Shown here: positions 47,040 through 58,300 of the stretch, piece after piece
Numbering within the stretch: position 1 is the stretch's first letter
How the letters are laid out: each line of letters starts with the position of its first letter
Origin: Kuschelorhynchus macadamiae
Lineage: Eukaryota; Arthropoda; Insecta; Coleoptera; Curculionidae
DNA: 64,000 bases
Direction: 5' to 3'
Assembly (NCBI GenBank): GCA_030620095.1
Contig: JAUTXW010002103.1
Span: forward strand, 1,103,501 to 1,167,500
Made by a program: the position numbers and the translations under genes
The notes under the pieces: model-generated
What the model saw: the letters and a program-made list of their open reading frames with translations, nothing else
Database searches by the model: none
Told to the model about the DNA's origin: nothing

Positions 47040-47875
47040 GTGTATTATTTGGGGTTAAGGACCAGTAAAAAAAAACAAGTTTTTTTTTAAATTGACGACG
47101 TTTCTCAACGTAATTGTTGCATCCTCAGGACCACCTACTCTGTTGGTCCGTATATATTTCCTAGATATTATATTTCTAAATGGTTTTCGTTAACAATCCT
47201 TTTGTTGTTATGTTATAGAGGTGTACTATTTGGGGCTAGGATACAGAAAAAAACAATCTAAACAAGTCTGTTTTTAAGTAGTCGACATTTCGCAACTTTA
47301 TTGTTGCATCCTTAGGACATATATAGAGTCTATTTCCTGCATGAACCCTATATTATCAGTCTATACCTACTCTGTTGGTCAGCAGATATTAAGTTTCTAT
47401 TGTTTTCGTTAACGGTACTTTGTTGTTATGTTAGAATTGTGTATCATTTGGGGTTAGGATCCAGTAAAGAAACAAAAGACTTTTTTAAATTGTCGACGTT
47501 TCGCAACTTTATTGTTGCATCCTCAGGACACATAGATTCTATATCCTGCATGAAACTCATATTGTCAGTCTTTACCTACTACGTTGGTCCTCAAATGTTT
47601 TCCAGATTTTAAGGTTCTAAATGGTTTTCGTTAACGATCCTCTTGTTTTTATCTTAGAGTAGTGTATTATTTGGGGTTAGGATCCAGTAAAAAAACAAAA
47701 GTCTTTTCTTTAAATTGTCGACGTTTTGCAACTTTATTATTGTATTCTCAGAACATATATATAAATTTTATATCCTGCATGAAACTTATCAGTCTTTACC
47801 TACTCTGTTGGTTCGCAGATATTTCCCAGATTTTAAGTTTCTAAATCCGTTTTTGTACTATGGAATAGTAATAAT
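47040..47875. repeat. Four tandem ~180-223-bp units, each with a hammerhead-like motif
   Basis: Units begin at 47040, 47221, 47439 and 47662 (GTGTATTATTTGGGGTTAGG or close variants), so the periods are 181, 218 and 223 bp. Each contains, on the minus strand, TCCTGAGGATGCAACAATAA followed by AGTTGCGAAACGTCGAC. That is CUGAGGA, U, a GCAAC/GUUGC hairpin, and GAAAC. Units differ from each other by about 10-20% by eye. Each also has a CTACTCTGTTGGTCC-like block. Short frames inside are not genes. Confidence 0.85.
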
Positions 47876-48317
47876 AGTAATAGGTCTTCTTACTGTCCTG
47901 CATCAATCAGTATTTATTCACAAAAAAAGGTTTTAAGACGGCTTTATAAAAATATATACACACCCATAATACACATACATATTTATCCTAAATAAACATA
48001 GCAGTACCTACAGGAGCGTTTACACTGGATGTAGATGATGATTGCTAACATATTAGAATCAAAGAACACACTGGCCATACATTAATACTAAAAAGAAAAA
48101 TAAAAGACACAAAATCGCAACGCTATTGACGTACGAGAGACAATATAATATCAGTTTTTCACATCGACAACATTATGTATGACGTCTCTCTCACTTGACG
48201 CAATAAATTGCTTTATCTGCTTCTTAAATGTATACTTCAGATTTTGGCCAGTTATTAATTTTTTTGCAGGTCAAAAGTTATACACCCTGGGAGACAAATA
48301 AAGGAAGCTTCTTTGAC

Positions 48318-50914
48318 CTATGGTTTTTTAGCAATAGATGTTTTAGAAAAACTTTGTGTTCTTTGTCGAGTGTTATGCGGATGGTCTAATGTTGTTAAGA
48401 TATTATAGTTTTTATTTAGGAAAATACATATTTTTAGAAAAAACATCTGTTTGATGTCAAGGACCTTAGCATCGTGAAACGATAAATGAGAAGCATATAA
48501 CTTATAGATAATTTTTAAAATTGCTTTCTGCACAACTTCCAGGTTTTTTAGATAATTAGCATTAACTCCTCCCCACGCTAATAGTCCATAACAGAGTCTA
48601 GACTCAACAAAAGTGTAATATAAAGTTTTTAATAACCCTATGTCGAGCAATGCAGTGAAGTATTTAAATTTGAAAATAAGCCTTCTTAAAGTATTTTTCA
48701 CGTTGTTTACATGGCTATCCCATCGTAAATGCGAATCTATGGTGATTCCCAATTATTTCTGGAGTTGCTAGGATAGTAATAGTTTGATTATTGTAGTTAA
48801 CGTTTATCGAATTAAATCTTGGCATGTAATTTTAGTCTTCTCATAATTCACTGTTAGTACTTTGTGTGAAAACCAGTTAAATACTTTCTTCAGGTCTACT
48901 TGAACTTTTTGTTTAAGTAATTCCCAATCTCGATTAGCATAACACAGAACGGTATCATCTGCAAAACTTATGACTTCACTATTGATCTTTAAATCGAAAA
49001 GGCTGTTCAAATATATTGTAAAACAAGACTGGATTGCGTACCGGACAAATAATTTGAAACACTCTGCATGAAACATTTCCAAGGCTTCTAGAAGTAGAAG
49101 TATATTATCAACTTGAACGAGAAAAATGATTGCTTCTGTTATCCCGGACAAATAATTTTAGAAATCAATTCATTTATTGCCACCTCGCATTTTCCCTAAA
49201 CCAAATTTCCATAGTTTGCTTCTAGAACGCGCGTAATCGATTTTTTATTATTTGATCAAAAACTTTACTAGAGATGTAATAAGCGAACGTACTTTTCGGT
49301 AATTAGTCACCCTTTTTAAATAAAGGTTGTACTATAGTAAAAATTATTAGGAACTATAGTATTTATTATTTTGTTATCCACGTAGAAATTTCCTGTAATT
49401 TTAGCGCCTCCGAGGATATTAGATCATATCCAGCAGCTTTGTTAGGCTTTAAGGAGAGTATTGTTTTTTCAATTTCTTCGGGACCATTTTCTCGCAAATA
49501 AAAAGAATTTAAAGTTTGGCTCTTTCGTTCTATTCCAAATTCTGGAGATGATACGTTTTTTGCAAGCTTACTTCCCACCTCTGTAAAGTAGTTATTAAAT
49601 ATATTTGCAATTTCCTGTGGATTTCCAGCAGGTGTTCCCCTTTCATCTTTGATTTTGATTTATTGTTGATAGATCTTTACTTTTGGAAATAGTTTTAATC
49701 GTATTCCATAGCTTTTTGGGTCATTTTTGTTTTCGTCTATTTTTTGGGTCATTTTTGTTTTCGTCTTTTTTGGGTCATTTTTGTTTTCGTCTATCGTATT
49801 ACGAAGAAACGATATTTTGGTTTTCTTTATTAGTCTGTTTAGCGAATTTTTGTAACGTATATATTCATTTCTATAGAGAACTGGACTTTGTTTAAATTTC
49901 TTATATAATTTATTTTTAGTTTTGATGGACTTTAATATCCCGTTTGATATCCAGCATTTACGCGGTTGATCTGATTTTTTTATTTTGATGCTTCGGGTGT
50001 TGTTAATTATTGTTTGTTTAAGAGTGGTAAGAAAGTATGGAGTGATTTCTTGTACATCGTTTAGTCTGTAGAAATATTCCCAATTATGTAATTTTAACTC
50101 ACTTCTTATATTTTGGTAGTTACAATATTTTTTTTCTTTTATTGTTTTTTGAGAGTTTACAAAATTGATTGCGTTATTGGAAACATTGAGCACTGGAGTA
50201 TAATGGTCAGTAATATCATTTTTAGTTACTGCAGAGGAAAAAGTTTTTTCTATATTTAATTTACATTTTGCAAAGAAATGGTCCAGACAGGTATATGATT
50301 CGTTCTGAACTCTAGTGTTGCAGTTTATTAATGATATATAGTTAAACTCGCTCATTAGATTTAAGAAATTATTCACTATTTCATCCTGTTCATCCCTTAT
50401 ACTTATATTTATGTCACCACCAATTATATGACCCACCAGCCTAGCATCAACCCTTGACCTGTTTAGATATACCCCAAGTTCATTTAAAAACAAATTGCAG
50501 CAAGTGGATGGTGGTCTATATATTGATGTAATTAAAAATACTTTATTATTTTTTGTTGTTATTTCTAGTTCAATGGTCTGACACTCACCAATACTAATTG
50601 TTCTGCAATTACAGTATATTACCGTTACTGTAATAAGAGGAATATCCTTCCATCTCAAAGAAGCTTTTGTCTGGAATTTGCCACGTTTCAGTCAACATAA
50701 TACAGTCGATACAACCCGACATTTGCTTTAACACTGTCAAAAAAACGTCAAAATTTTTCGCTATACTCCTAATATTCTGCTGCAACACAGTGAAACCTGA
50801 ATGGTAATTACTATAAGTACGGTTATAAGACTCGATATCGTCTAATTCAAGTATTTCGAAGGGTTTGTATTCGTACTCACTGGTAAATTGATTCATGGTA
50901 ATCCCACTATACAA
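48318..50914 (-). pseudogene. LINE ORF2 (endonuclease plus reverse transcriptase), broken
   Basis: From 50914 downward. Endonuclease: FTVLQQNIRSIAKNFDVFL, IDCIMLTETWQ, TSIYRPPST, GGDINISI, YTCLDHFFAK, and NDITDHYTPVLNV (split near 50640 between two frames). RT: LKPNKAAGYDLISSEALK at 49366-49578, then a damaged middle, VISFADDTVLCYANRDW near 48930-48985, thumb MGITIDSHLRWDSHVNN and CYGLLAWGGVNANYL, ending 48318. The FADD is intact, but the NYRP and KAFD blocks are missing between 49366 and 49151. ORF1 is absent. Around 49710-49800 a short tandem expansion (three copies of an ENKNDPK-encoding unit) sits between endonuclease and RT. Confidence 0.8.
49712..49795 (-). repeat. Three-copy short tandem repeat inside the LINE ORF
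   Basis: The + strand reads TTTTTTGGGTCATTTTTGTT and then TTCGTC, three times in a row, with units of about 27-33 bp. On the coding strand this repeats DENKNDPK/KTKTKM-type peptide. Replication slippage is the simplest explanation. Confidence 0.8.
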
Positions 50915-51544
50915 TTATTATACAATAAAAAAATATCGAAATATTTCCAGTATATATATTGTACATATTATATATAATTTTTATTTTGTGGAAATAAAAT
51001 TTCGTTAAAAGTAAATTCTTTCAATAAGTATCCAACCGTACGCCTTTGGCGTATTATTTTCATTTATCAAAACCGGGTGATACTACCTGCGCTTGATAAA
51101 AAGAAATCATTTTGCAATGAGATCAATGTCAAACTATGGAAGTGACCCTTTAGTTCTTTTGCATACCTGCATGAGGTTTTATTACTCTATATATTTCTGA
51201 AATAGAATATAGTATATTATTCACCCTAAATACAATAGACTATAGTACTGTTACGGTTTCTCTTTATAACAAACACATTTTTGATGCAGTATTTGCAAAT
51301 TTTCTTTTTTACTTCACAATTCCATCAAAGACTCTCCTAACATTGGCATATTTAAGGTCCGCCTAAAATGTATTTTAATTGGTAAGAATTGCTGTAATTG
51401 TCGAGAGTGTATTTGTGTTTTGACTCTTTTTTTCTTACTTCATGGCGTTTTCTGCAGTTATTGTATATTTTTTTGTGTACTGTTAAATTGGAGAAATAAA
51501 AGAATTATTATTATTAATATACAACTTATAACAAATCGTTTTAG

Positions 51545-51688
51545 GTTGATCTGATTAAGGACAATAAAGCGAAAGAACTTCAAAGGCAGAATGAAGAGAT
51601 TAAGAACGCTCGAAATATTTCCAACAATAACCTTCCCGAAACGGAACAAAATGACAATAAACTTTCAACTCAAAATTCCATCGAAAAA
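51545..51688 (+). CDS. egl: egalitarian, coding exon 6 (residues 272-319)
   Basis: Between GTTTTAG and AAA|GTGAGT, 144 nt, phase 0. It reads VDLIKDNKAKELQRQNEEIK, then NARNISNNNLPETEQNDNK and LSTQNSIEK. It is charged and Asn/Gln-rich with a short helix, the start of the low-complexity linker between the N-terminal modules and the exonuclease domain. The exact exon is supported by frame and splice sites more than by conservation. Confidence 0.82.
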
Positions 51689-52639
51689 GTGAGTTTAGCT
51701 TAGTTCAATAAAAGGTTTATTACTTGTGCTGTCGAGTTTACGGAATAATAATCATATCTAATCAAAAAGTACGTCGGATAATGTTGTTTTATCATGGCAT
51801 ATTAAATTTAAACTTTGCATCTTATTTTCCTTCAAATTCAATGCGTCTGACGTCAGAAGTCATCCGTGTTTTGGTTAATTCGATGTTATATTGTTTTGAA
51901 CAGTGGCAATAAATGCCAAGCAATTCATGTTAAAATTGACTGTTTAAAATAAGGTAAAAGGGCAAACATTGACATAACTTTAGAATTGTGTCAGTAAAAA
52001 ATTATCTAATAAAGAAAGAAGTTAATAGTTTTAGTATTTAGTTAGGTAATTAATTTGGGTAAGTGTTTGATGAAAATATTTTCGTCGACATAGATATATA
52101 TATTTTTTTTAAATTGGTCAAGTGTCATCCTTTACGGTCACATCCTTTACGAATTGTTTTATGTCACTGTCTAACGTCATAATGCTAAAATTGGCATAGT
52201 TAGAAATCTACACAATGAAAAAAACCAAATGATTACGAAGTTTTTGTTTTATTAAAGGCTTAAAAACCAATATGAAAAAAACATACACTTGAACATCATT
52301 TAACTGGGAGAAGTACAGTAAACAAACGTTGCAAAATACGTATGTGCAATTTACATAAACTTAAAAACCTACGAGAAAACGGAATCTTAAATAAAACAAA
52401 ATTTAACTGTGGAAAGTATAGTAAACTTAAAAAGTAAACTTACAAAGCACGTATGTGCAATTAACGTAAATTTAAAAACATACGAAAAAACGGAAACTTA
52501 AAAGAAATTGCTCTTTCTTTAAATCAAAACTCAACATACTGTTATTCATGCCTGGAAACGAATCTTGAAATAATGTTTTCCTCTTTGTGTACGAGGATCT
52601 TCTAATACTTGTTTAATAGCAGTCAGCGTAATGTTCTCT

Positions 52640-53740
52640 TTATCACTAACATCTGGATAGACGAAGTACTTTTATATACTTTTTAGTATTTCTTAAGAAA
52701 TCAATTTCGGCGATATTGTTAGTAATTTGTAAGACCTTCCCAACATAGTGACAATTACCGTATTTCGAATGAACAAACCATCCATCATTTAAGTTGTGCT
52801 CCACGTTGGTTACTTGAGGTTCATAAACTGGATCGTCCAAATGAATTTCTTCTACTTCCACCTCACTCTCAGATGATCTTCATTCAGCTCTATTCTGCTT
52901 TCTTTTGGGTGTCTTTTTTACGGATTTCTTGTTCTCACTTAGCTGCAGTCGCTCCTTTACTTCGTCGCTTGTTAAACGCTCTGCAAATTTTCTAGTCAAC
53001 CTACAACGCTTCGACGGATTTTTTCCTTTTTGTTGTAACTCGTTGAAACTGATAGTTCTAAATTAAGACTAAAAGAATTAATCTCCAGGAGTTCTTAACT
53101 GATTTATACACACCCACGTCTAGGGGCTGATGGGACGTATATGCCGGCAAACAAAAAATTTCGACGTCGTTAGCAACTGCTGTCTCAATAAGGTTAAGGA
53201 AATATGGAAATTATATGACCTTCTAATATTAGAAGTTTATTTCCCTCTGAATTACTAGTTTCCTTTACAAAGCATTTTTCAAACTAGCCTAAAAATTGAG
53301 CTGCCTCCATCCACGCAGAAGACGAACAGTTATAGAGTGCCTTATCGGGGCCGTTATTACACCATGTCGATTAAAGATGCAAGCCTTTATATTTTACAAA
53401 CATTGGCAAAAAGTCGCCTATGGCATTGCAACACACCAAAACTCTGTAACAAGCTTTTGTGACACTTCCCACTTGTTTATTTGTGTTGCGACTCCCCCTC
53501 TTGCAGAGCACTTTCTATATACCTGCGTCAGTTTGAAAGCCGATTTCGTCACAAGATGTTTTGCGGCTTATTTTTCAAATCCAGACGGGTTAGAACATTC
53601 TCTAATTTTATCCTCCATAATATCTTTTGTCCCTGCAATAGCTCTATTCTTGGGTAAATTCTGGGCGACTCTGCGACTGATCTGTCCACCACACACGACC
53701 ATTCATGCCATTCTTAAACGGATTTTCTCTTAGAATATTG
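52640..53740 (-). pseudogene. pogo/Tigger-like (DDE-1) transposase relic
   Basis: Minus strand, N to C. Around 53240-53200: GNKLLILEGHIISIF. Then, in another frame to about 53110: NLIETAVANDVEIFCLPAYT and SHQPLDVGVYKS. In DDE-1 transposases the matching blocks are LLLDGH...H, then LPPHTTHxLQPLDV, with the second catalytic Asp in the LxxDGH motif, here changed to LEGH. At 52861-52646 is a C-terminal block (DGWFVHSKYGNCHYVGKVLQ). The longer + strand frame 53296-53733 is only the shadow of this region. Dead, heavily decayed, ends not found. Confidence 0.65.
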
Positions 53741-54618
53741 TAAGATAGTCAATTTTGCCTACCAAGCAACACTGTCAATATTGTCTTGTAGAGTAACATT
53801 GACACTGTCAGTGTTGTATTGTAGGGTAACATTGACATGTCAAACATAACCTCATTTCTAGGCGAAACAAAAATTACAAATTTTTGTTTATTCTCATAGA
53901 CTTTGTGTAATATCACTTATCTAAAGTAATGATTATAATATTCTTATCTTTTTTGTTGAACCTAATCTCAAAAAGAATGTTTATTTTCAAATTTTGCTGG
54001 CAAATTTTGACGATAGATGGCGGAAGTACAGCTTTAATCATTTCTTATTACGGTTTTATTTTATGGGGCGAATTTGAAAAGTTGTATTTGTATTGTTGCA
54101 AGTTACGTCAAAGTTAAACCAATGTCAATGTTGTACCATTTTACCTTTTATCAAAATTTTTGTGTAAATTTGGTCCTGCAGTATAAAATATTTTGAGTAA
54201 AATGGCTTCATCTAGCCAAACTAGTAGTGGTATTGTCAAAGTTAATTCTAATAATGTACCCAAAAGTAGACATGTTTGTGGTGCATGATTCTTTAAAGTT
54301 AGACAAGCGCAAGTCGGAGGAGTGAAAACATGTCGGCATTCACAGCATGTAAATCGCAATACAAATTACATAAAATGAGCGTCGTAATCGGCAATTCAAA
54401 GTTTTTTGCATGCCTCAACTAATAAGATGAAATATTATTTATATAATAGTTTTGTGAAACCTTACTTAAGATAGTTAATATTACGTTGAGGATGACGTAT
54501 GACGTTGCAAAAACTGCAAACGATTTAAACAAAGCCATAAAACAAGTCTCAATTTTGATTTTTGTATCCCTGCATATCAAAAAATTTAGAACAAATAAAA
54601 CTAATTTATTGCTACATA

Positions 54619-54907
54619 TGGAGTTTATATTGAGGCTACACAAACCGGGTCCAGCTTCCCTTTGGGGAAGTTTTCAACGGTGTTTCAGGCTGAGGTATAT
54701 GCCATTCTAATGGCAATAACGATGAAGGAAGTCATAGAGGGGGCAGAGGGAGAGATTGTCATATGCCCAGACAGTCAAGCAGCGCTTAAGGCGCTCGACT
54801 CACCCATGGCGGGATCAGTTTTGGTTCAGGAATGCGGTGACAGGCTAGTGCAGTTGGCGCGACGTCAGGTCTCTAGACCTCCCCCTAACTACTACTACTA
54901 CTACTAC
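54619..54907 (+). mobile_element. Deleted copy of the RNase H LINE
   Basis: + strand: LGKFSTVFQAEVYAILMAI, then VICPDSQAALKALDSPMAGS and CGDRLVQLARR, the same RNase H family as 32461-33396. The sequence then jumps directly to the 3' tail (TCTCTAGACCTCCCCC followed by CTA repeats). The GHxxxxGNExAD block and the C-terminal finger are lost by internal deletion. TGCTACATA at 54610-54618 and 54908-54916 could be a 9-bp target duplication. Confidence 0.7.
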
Positions 54908-55440
54908 TGCTACATAAAAATATAAATGTTCTGGATCTCATAACATAATAGTAAACCTGGTAACAGTAAAACCAAGTTTCACTATTTGTAAAGTCAGTTT
55001 TAATTGCTTCAAACCAAGATTTTCTTTTATGACTTTCCTTAGAAAAGGAGATAATATTTTTTTTCCGGCTAGTTTGCCGATGTATTTTTGCAATATTCTC
55101 CAAAAAAATCTGTTAATTCTCCTGTCCACTTTCTTTTCCATCGTTTTATAGATGAAGATAAAAATAAATTTAAGAAAAACTTGGATAACTTCAAATTGAA
55201 CACCAACAGATGACGTTGCAATATAATTTCGAATATCGGGAAAATGTCGTTCTCCATTTTCGTTGCCAAAGCATTAGAACTTCTGACGTCACAAGCACTA
55301 TATTGCCGAATTCTGTGGCGTGAAAATGTTTATAGAAATATTTAAAAATTGGCTTATTAAAAACAAAATTAGATAGTTTTAGCATCTGCAAATTGTGAAT
55401 ATTTCGCTAGATTATAAATTGTGTATATATATATACTCAG

Positions 55441-55636
55441 GTCGACAAAAATCCCCAATCGCCAGTTCAGACTGCTCCGCTCAGTCCCAGATCAATTAGT
55501 GATAGATTGAAGCAACCCAAATTACACCAAAAACAAGTGGAAGCCCAGCAGAAATCGTTAAGCCCTGAACCTCCAGTTGCTCAGAATGTATCAAATTGGT
55601 CGACAGATGATAAAAAGGGTGTTAATTTTAGGATAG
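55441..55636 (+). CDS. egl: egalitarian, coding exon 7 (residues 320-385)
   Basis: Between ATACTCAG and ATAG|GTTAGT, 196 nt, from phase 0 to phase 1. It reads VDKNPQSPVQTAPLSPRSIS, DRLKQPKLHQKQVEAQQK, SLSPEPPVAQNVSNWSTDD, and KKGVNFRIG. The SPRSISDRLK element and a WxxDD-type segment sit in a proline/glutamine-rich linker. SP motifs could be proline-directed phosphorylation sites (inference). Confidence 0.88.
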
Positions 55637-55701
55637 GTTAGTACATACATACTTAGATGAAAACATTGTTATTCATTTCTCTTAATATATTTTTTTTTTA
55701 G
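55637..55701 (+). other. egl: egl intron 7 (65 bp)
   Basis: GTTAGT...TTTTTTTAG, with a pyrimidine tract, no insertion. Confidence 0.9.
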
Positions 55702-55890
55702 GTAAACAATCGGCTCCTTTAAGTAATAAACAGCCAGCTCCAGAACAGCCAATTCCAGAACCTCAGTTAACCGAAACACCAAGAGAAGAACCAAAGCTCA
55801 TAGCACCTCCAGCAAAACCGACAAATTATAATCAGAGTTTGAAACAGAGGATAAATACTTTGGTTTTGAAGACTTTGCAAGAAAATACAG
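55702..55890 (+). CDS. egl: egalitarian, coding exon 8 (residues 385-448)
   Basis: Between TTTTTTTAG and ACAG|GTATAA, 189 nt, phase 1 at both ends. It reads KQSAPLSNKQPAPEQPIPEP, QLTETPREEPKLIAPPAKP, and TNYNQSLKQRINTLVLKTLQENT. A proline-rich segment is followed by a helix (SLKQRINTLVLKTLQEN) of the kind that precedes the nuclease-like domain. The shared splice phase with exon 7 and the short intron support it. Confidence 0.88.
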
Positions 55891-56265
55891 GTATAAACAA
55901 AGTATATCGGCAGGGTTGGATAACGACACGTAGAAAATTAATTTTCTTCGTGTATGTAGAAAATTGCGTAGAAAATGTAGAATATTAAGTAGAAAATGTA
56001 TAAAACCCAGTACACGTACAATAATTATTTTAGTTTATTAAAATATGTTTATCGCATTAAAACTTTCTTTCTGGATATTTTTATTGATTATCATAAGTGT
56101 TTAAACTGTAAGACTCCACGCACACAGACTTCCGTACATTACTGGTCAATTGACCCATCCTCGGCAACTCCTGGACTTCACAGAAAGTTATTTTAAAAAT
56201 CACTGTCGTTTTGTTGTTCTGTGTAACTAAAAATTGATTCATTAATCGTTGTTATAATATCAAAC

Positions 56266-56525
56266 AATGGCTGGGCGACCAAAACATGATTTTTGGGCAA
56301 AATACGAATTCCGAGAAATAAAGGTAAAAGGAAAAAACGTTTGTTTCTGCAATAACTGGAAGAAACCATTATAAAATACAGCAAAACAAAGACTTTTTGC
56401 ACACAGAAATATTTGCAAGACGCCAATAAAATCAAGGGAAGATATACATCAAATTTCTTCAGAGGAGTCAAATGTAGATGCAGAGAATGACGGTATGGAT
56501 AATATTCCCTTAAGTAACTTGCAAG
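56266..56525 (+). pseudogene. hAT transposase N-terminus (BED-type finger region), interrupted by a LINE
   Basis: + strand ATG at 56266: MAGRPKHDFWAKYEFREIKV, VKGKNVCFCNNWKK, then a stop (TAA near 56372), then RLFAHRNICKTPIKSREDI and ISSEESNVDAENDG. The W, C..C and H..C spacing is that of a BED finger, which holds the transposon ends. Coding sequence stops at about 56530, where the ATTT tail of the LINE begins. It picks up again at about 60828 (NPISEKRNNTSFATHF). Confidence 0.7.
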
Positions 56526-56536
56526 GCTTGGAAATA

Positions 56537-56562
56537 TTTATTTATTTATTTATTTATTTTTA
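56537..56562 (-). repeat. (ATTT)n tail marking the LINE 3' end
   Basis: On the minus strand the LINE ends in AAATAAATAAATAAATAAAT. Short-unit 3' tails like this are common for non-LTR elements of several clades. Confidence 0.85.
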
Positions 56563-56897
56563 ACATTCCCAACCAACTGTATAAGTTCATTACAGGGAAT
56601 TCTAACAATACTAATATTATAACAAACTAACAATTAAGAATAATATTAAATAACAAAATAAATAATAATTAAAGAACAAAATAAATAATATTAACACATT
56701 CAAACTTATTTTTTCTATAAATCACATTTCGATAAAAAATGTTTTTTAACTTCCTTTTTAAATTTTATTAAGATTTTTTTGCAAAATTGCTTCGAATATC
56801 AGTTGTATTTAATAAATCTGTTTGTCGTGTGTTATGATTATATATAGTATGTCTTTTTTTCTAAATCTATTTTGGATAATTTATCTTTTGTAAGTAT

Positions 56898-58300
56898 TCA
56901 TTGGATGAAAATACATGTTTTTAACTTATAAATATGGTTAGTATCTAAATAGCCAAATTTTGTATATAAATTTATTGTTGGTTCTAGGAAAGGAAGTGTA
57001 TGTATACATTTAATAATTTTATTTTGTAAACGACATAAAGGTTTCAATGTTTTTAAATTAGCAGATCCCCAAACTGAAATCAAATATTGCAATTTTGAAT
57101 ATATTAATGCAAAATAAATATTTTTCATAAATTTTAATGGAATATTACAATGAATTTTGTATGGAATTCCTACTAGAGGAGATATACTTTTTCTAAGGTA
57201 TTCTATATGATTCCGCCAACTTAAATTTTCATCCATGTATAGTCCCAAAAATTGAATGCATTTACTATAATTAATATTTTGTTGGTTGAATTTAATTAGT
57301 TCCATTTGCATCCGCAAATAGTTTTATAGTTCCATTAAGTTTTAATTTTGAAATTATGTATATTAAAAATAAAATAGGTCCTAATATTGAACCCTGAGGT
57401 ACATCACATGATATTTCTTTCCTAGAACTAATATTATTTCCAATTTGGACATATTGCTGCCTTAAGTAATTTTGAAACCAATAATAGATATTTCCTCGAA
57501 TTCCAATATTGTATAATTTTTTTAATAAAATATTATGATTAATTGTGTCAAAAGCTTTGCATAAGTCTAAGGATAAGATACAACATTTTTTATTTTGATC
57601 AATTTTTAATTGAATATCAGTAACAATATCAATAACTGCAGTCTTTGTATCCCTAGACTTTCGAAACCCATATTGACCACTGAATAGTAAATTTTTAATT
57701 TCTAAATAATTTGATAATTTATTGTGCATTGCTTTTTCTAGAATTTTTGATAGAACTGGTAACACAGATATCGGTCTATAATTATTTGGATTAATATTGT
57801 TTCCTCCTTTATATATTGGCGAAACTCTAGAGATTTTCATTTTTTTCAGGAACAATACCTGTTTTAAAAGATAAATGAATTAGATGTTTTAAAATTGGGA
57901 TTAGTTGAATTTTGACTGTTTTAATAATTTTTATAGAAATGTTAGATTTTCTTGGATTCAGGTTATCAATAATTTCTTCTATAGCCTCATTAGTTATGCT
58001 CGTTTCATCCATAAACATACAATTTTCTAGCATTGACTCTGCTTCTAATTCGTAGTCTTTTAATTTTTTACATAGATTTTGTGCAATTTTGATAAAATGG
58101 TTATTCATTTCTTCACAAATCCCATTTTCTTCTGTTATTTTTTTCCGTCAATTAAAAGATATTCAATATTATTTTGTTTTGCCTGTTTCCTGTGAGTGTT
58201 TGTTAATAGATAGTTAATATTTTTCCATATACTTTTCTGGTCAAAGGAATTAAATTGTTCTTTAAAAAAATTTTGTTTCATTGACCTAATCATTTTCTTT
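56898..58300 (-). pseudogene. Nested LINE ORF2, reverse transcriptase region
   Basis: Minus-strand pieces. 58300-58110 is coding in shifted frames (NKYVKKMIRSMKQNFFKEQF). At 58108-57827 is NNHFIKIAQNLCKKL; at 57855-57292 ISRVSPIYKGG, NNYRPISVLPVLSKILEKAM, YGFRKSRDTKTAVIDI, ILSLDLCKAFDTINHNIL and DVPQGSILGPILFLIYI, then IKLFADANGTN. The FADD motif is cut after FAD. The next frame (57317-56898) resumes only at YSKCIQFLGLYMDENLSW, so block C, D and part of the thumb are lost, and the RT is dead. Frame changes also lie near 58330, 58140 and 57850. Confidence 0.85.

Larger units (their letters stand above)
44769..51544 (+). other. egl: egl intron 5 (6.8 kb)
   Basis: GTAAGT...TTTTAG. From 44769 to about 46870 it is AT-rich with no gene. 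A (GTCT)n-rich patch is at about 46885-46915. Four tandem units span 47040-47875, and a minus-strand LINE lies at 48318-50914. 50920-51544 holds nothing recognised. Confidence 0.85.
51689..55440 (+). other. egl: egl intron 6 (3.75 kb)
   Basis: GTGAGT...ACTCAG. It holds a pogo-like relic (52640-53740) and an RNase H LINE scrap (54619-54907). 51689-52630 and 53750-54600 have no recognised gene. 54890-55440 is AT-rich with no match. Confidence 0.85.

Noticed and set aside
53296..53733. 145-codon + strand frame
   Set aside because: The minus strand of the same area gives pogo-like transposase blocks, so the + frame is a shadow.
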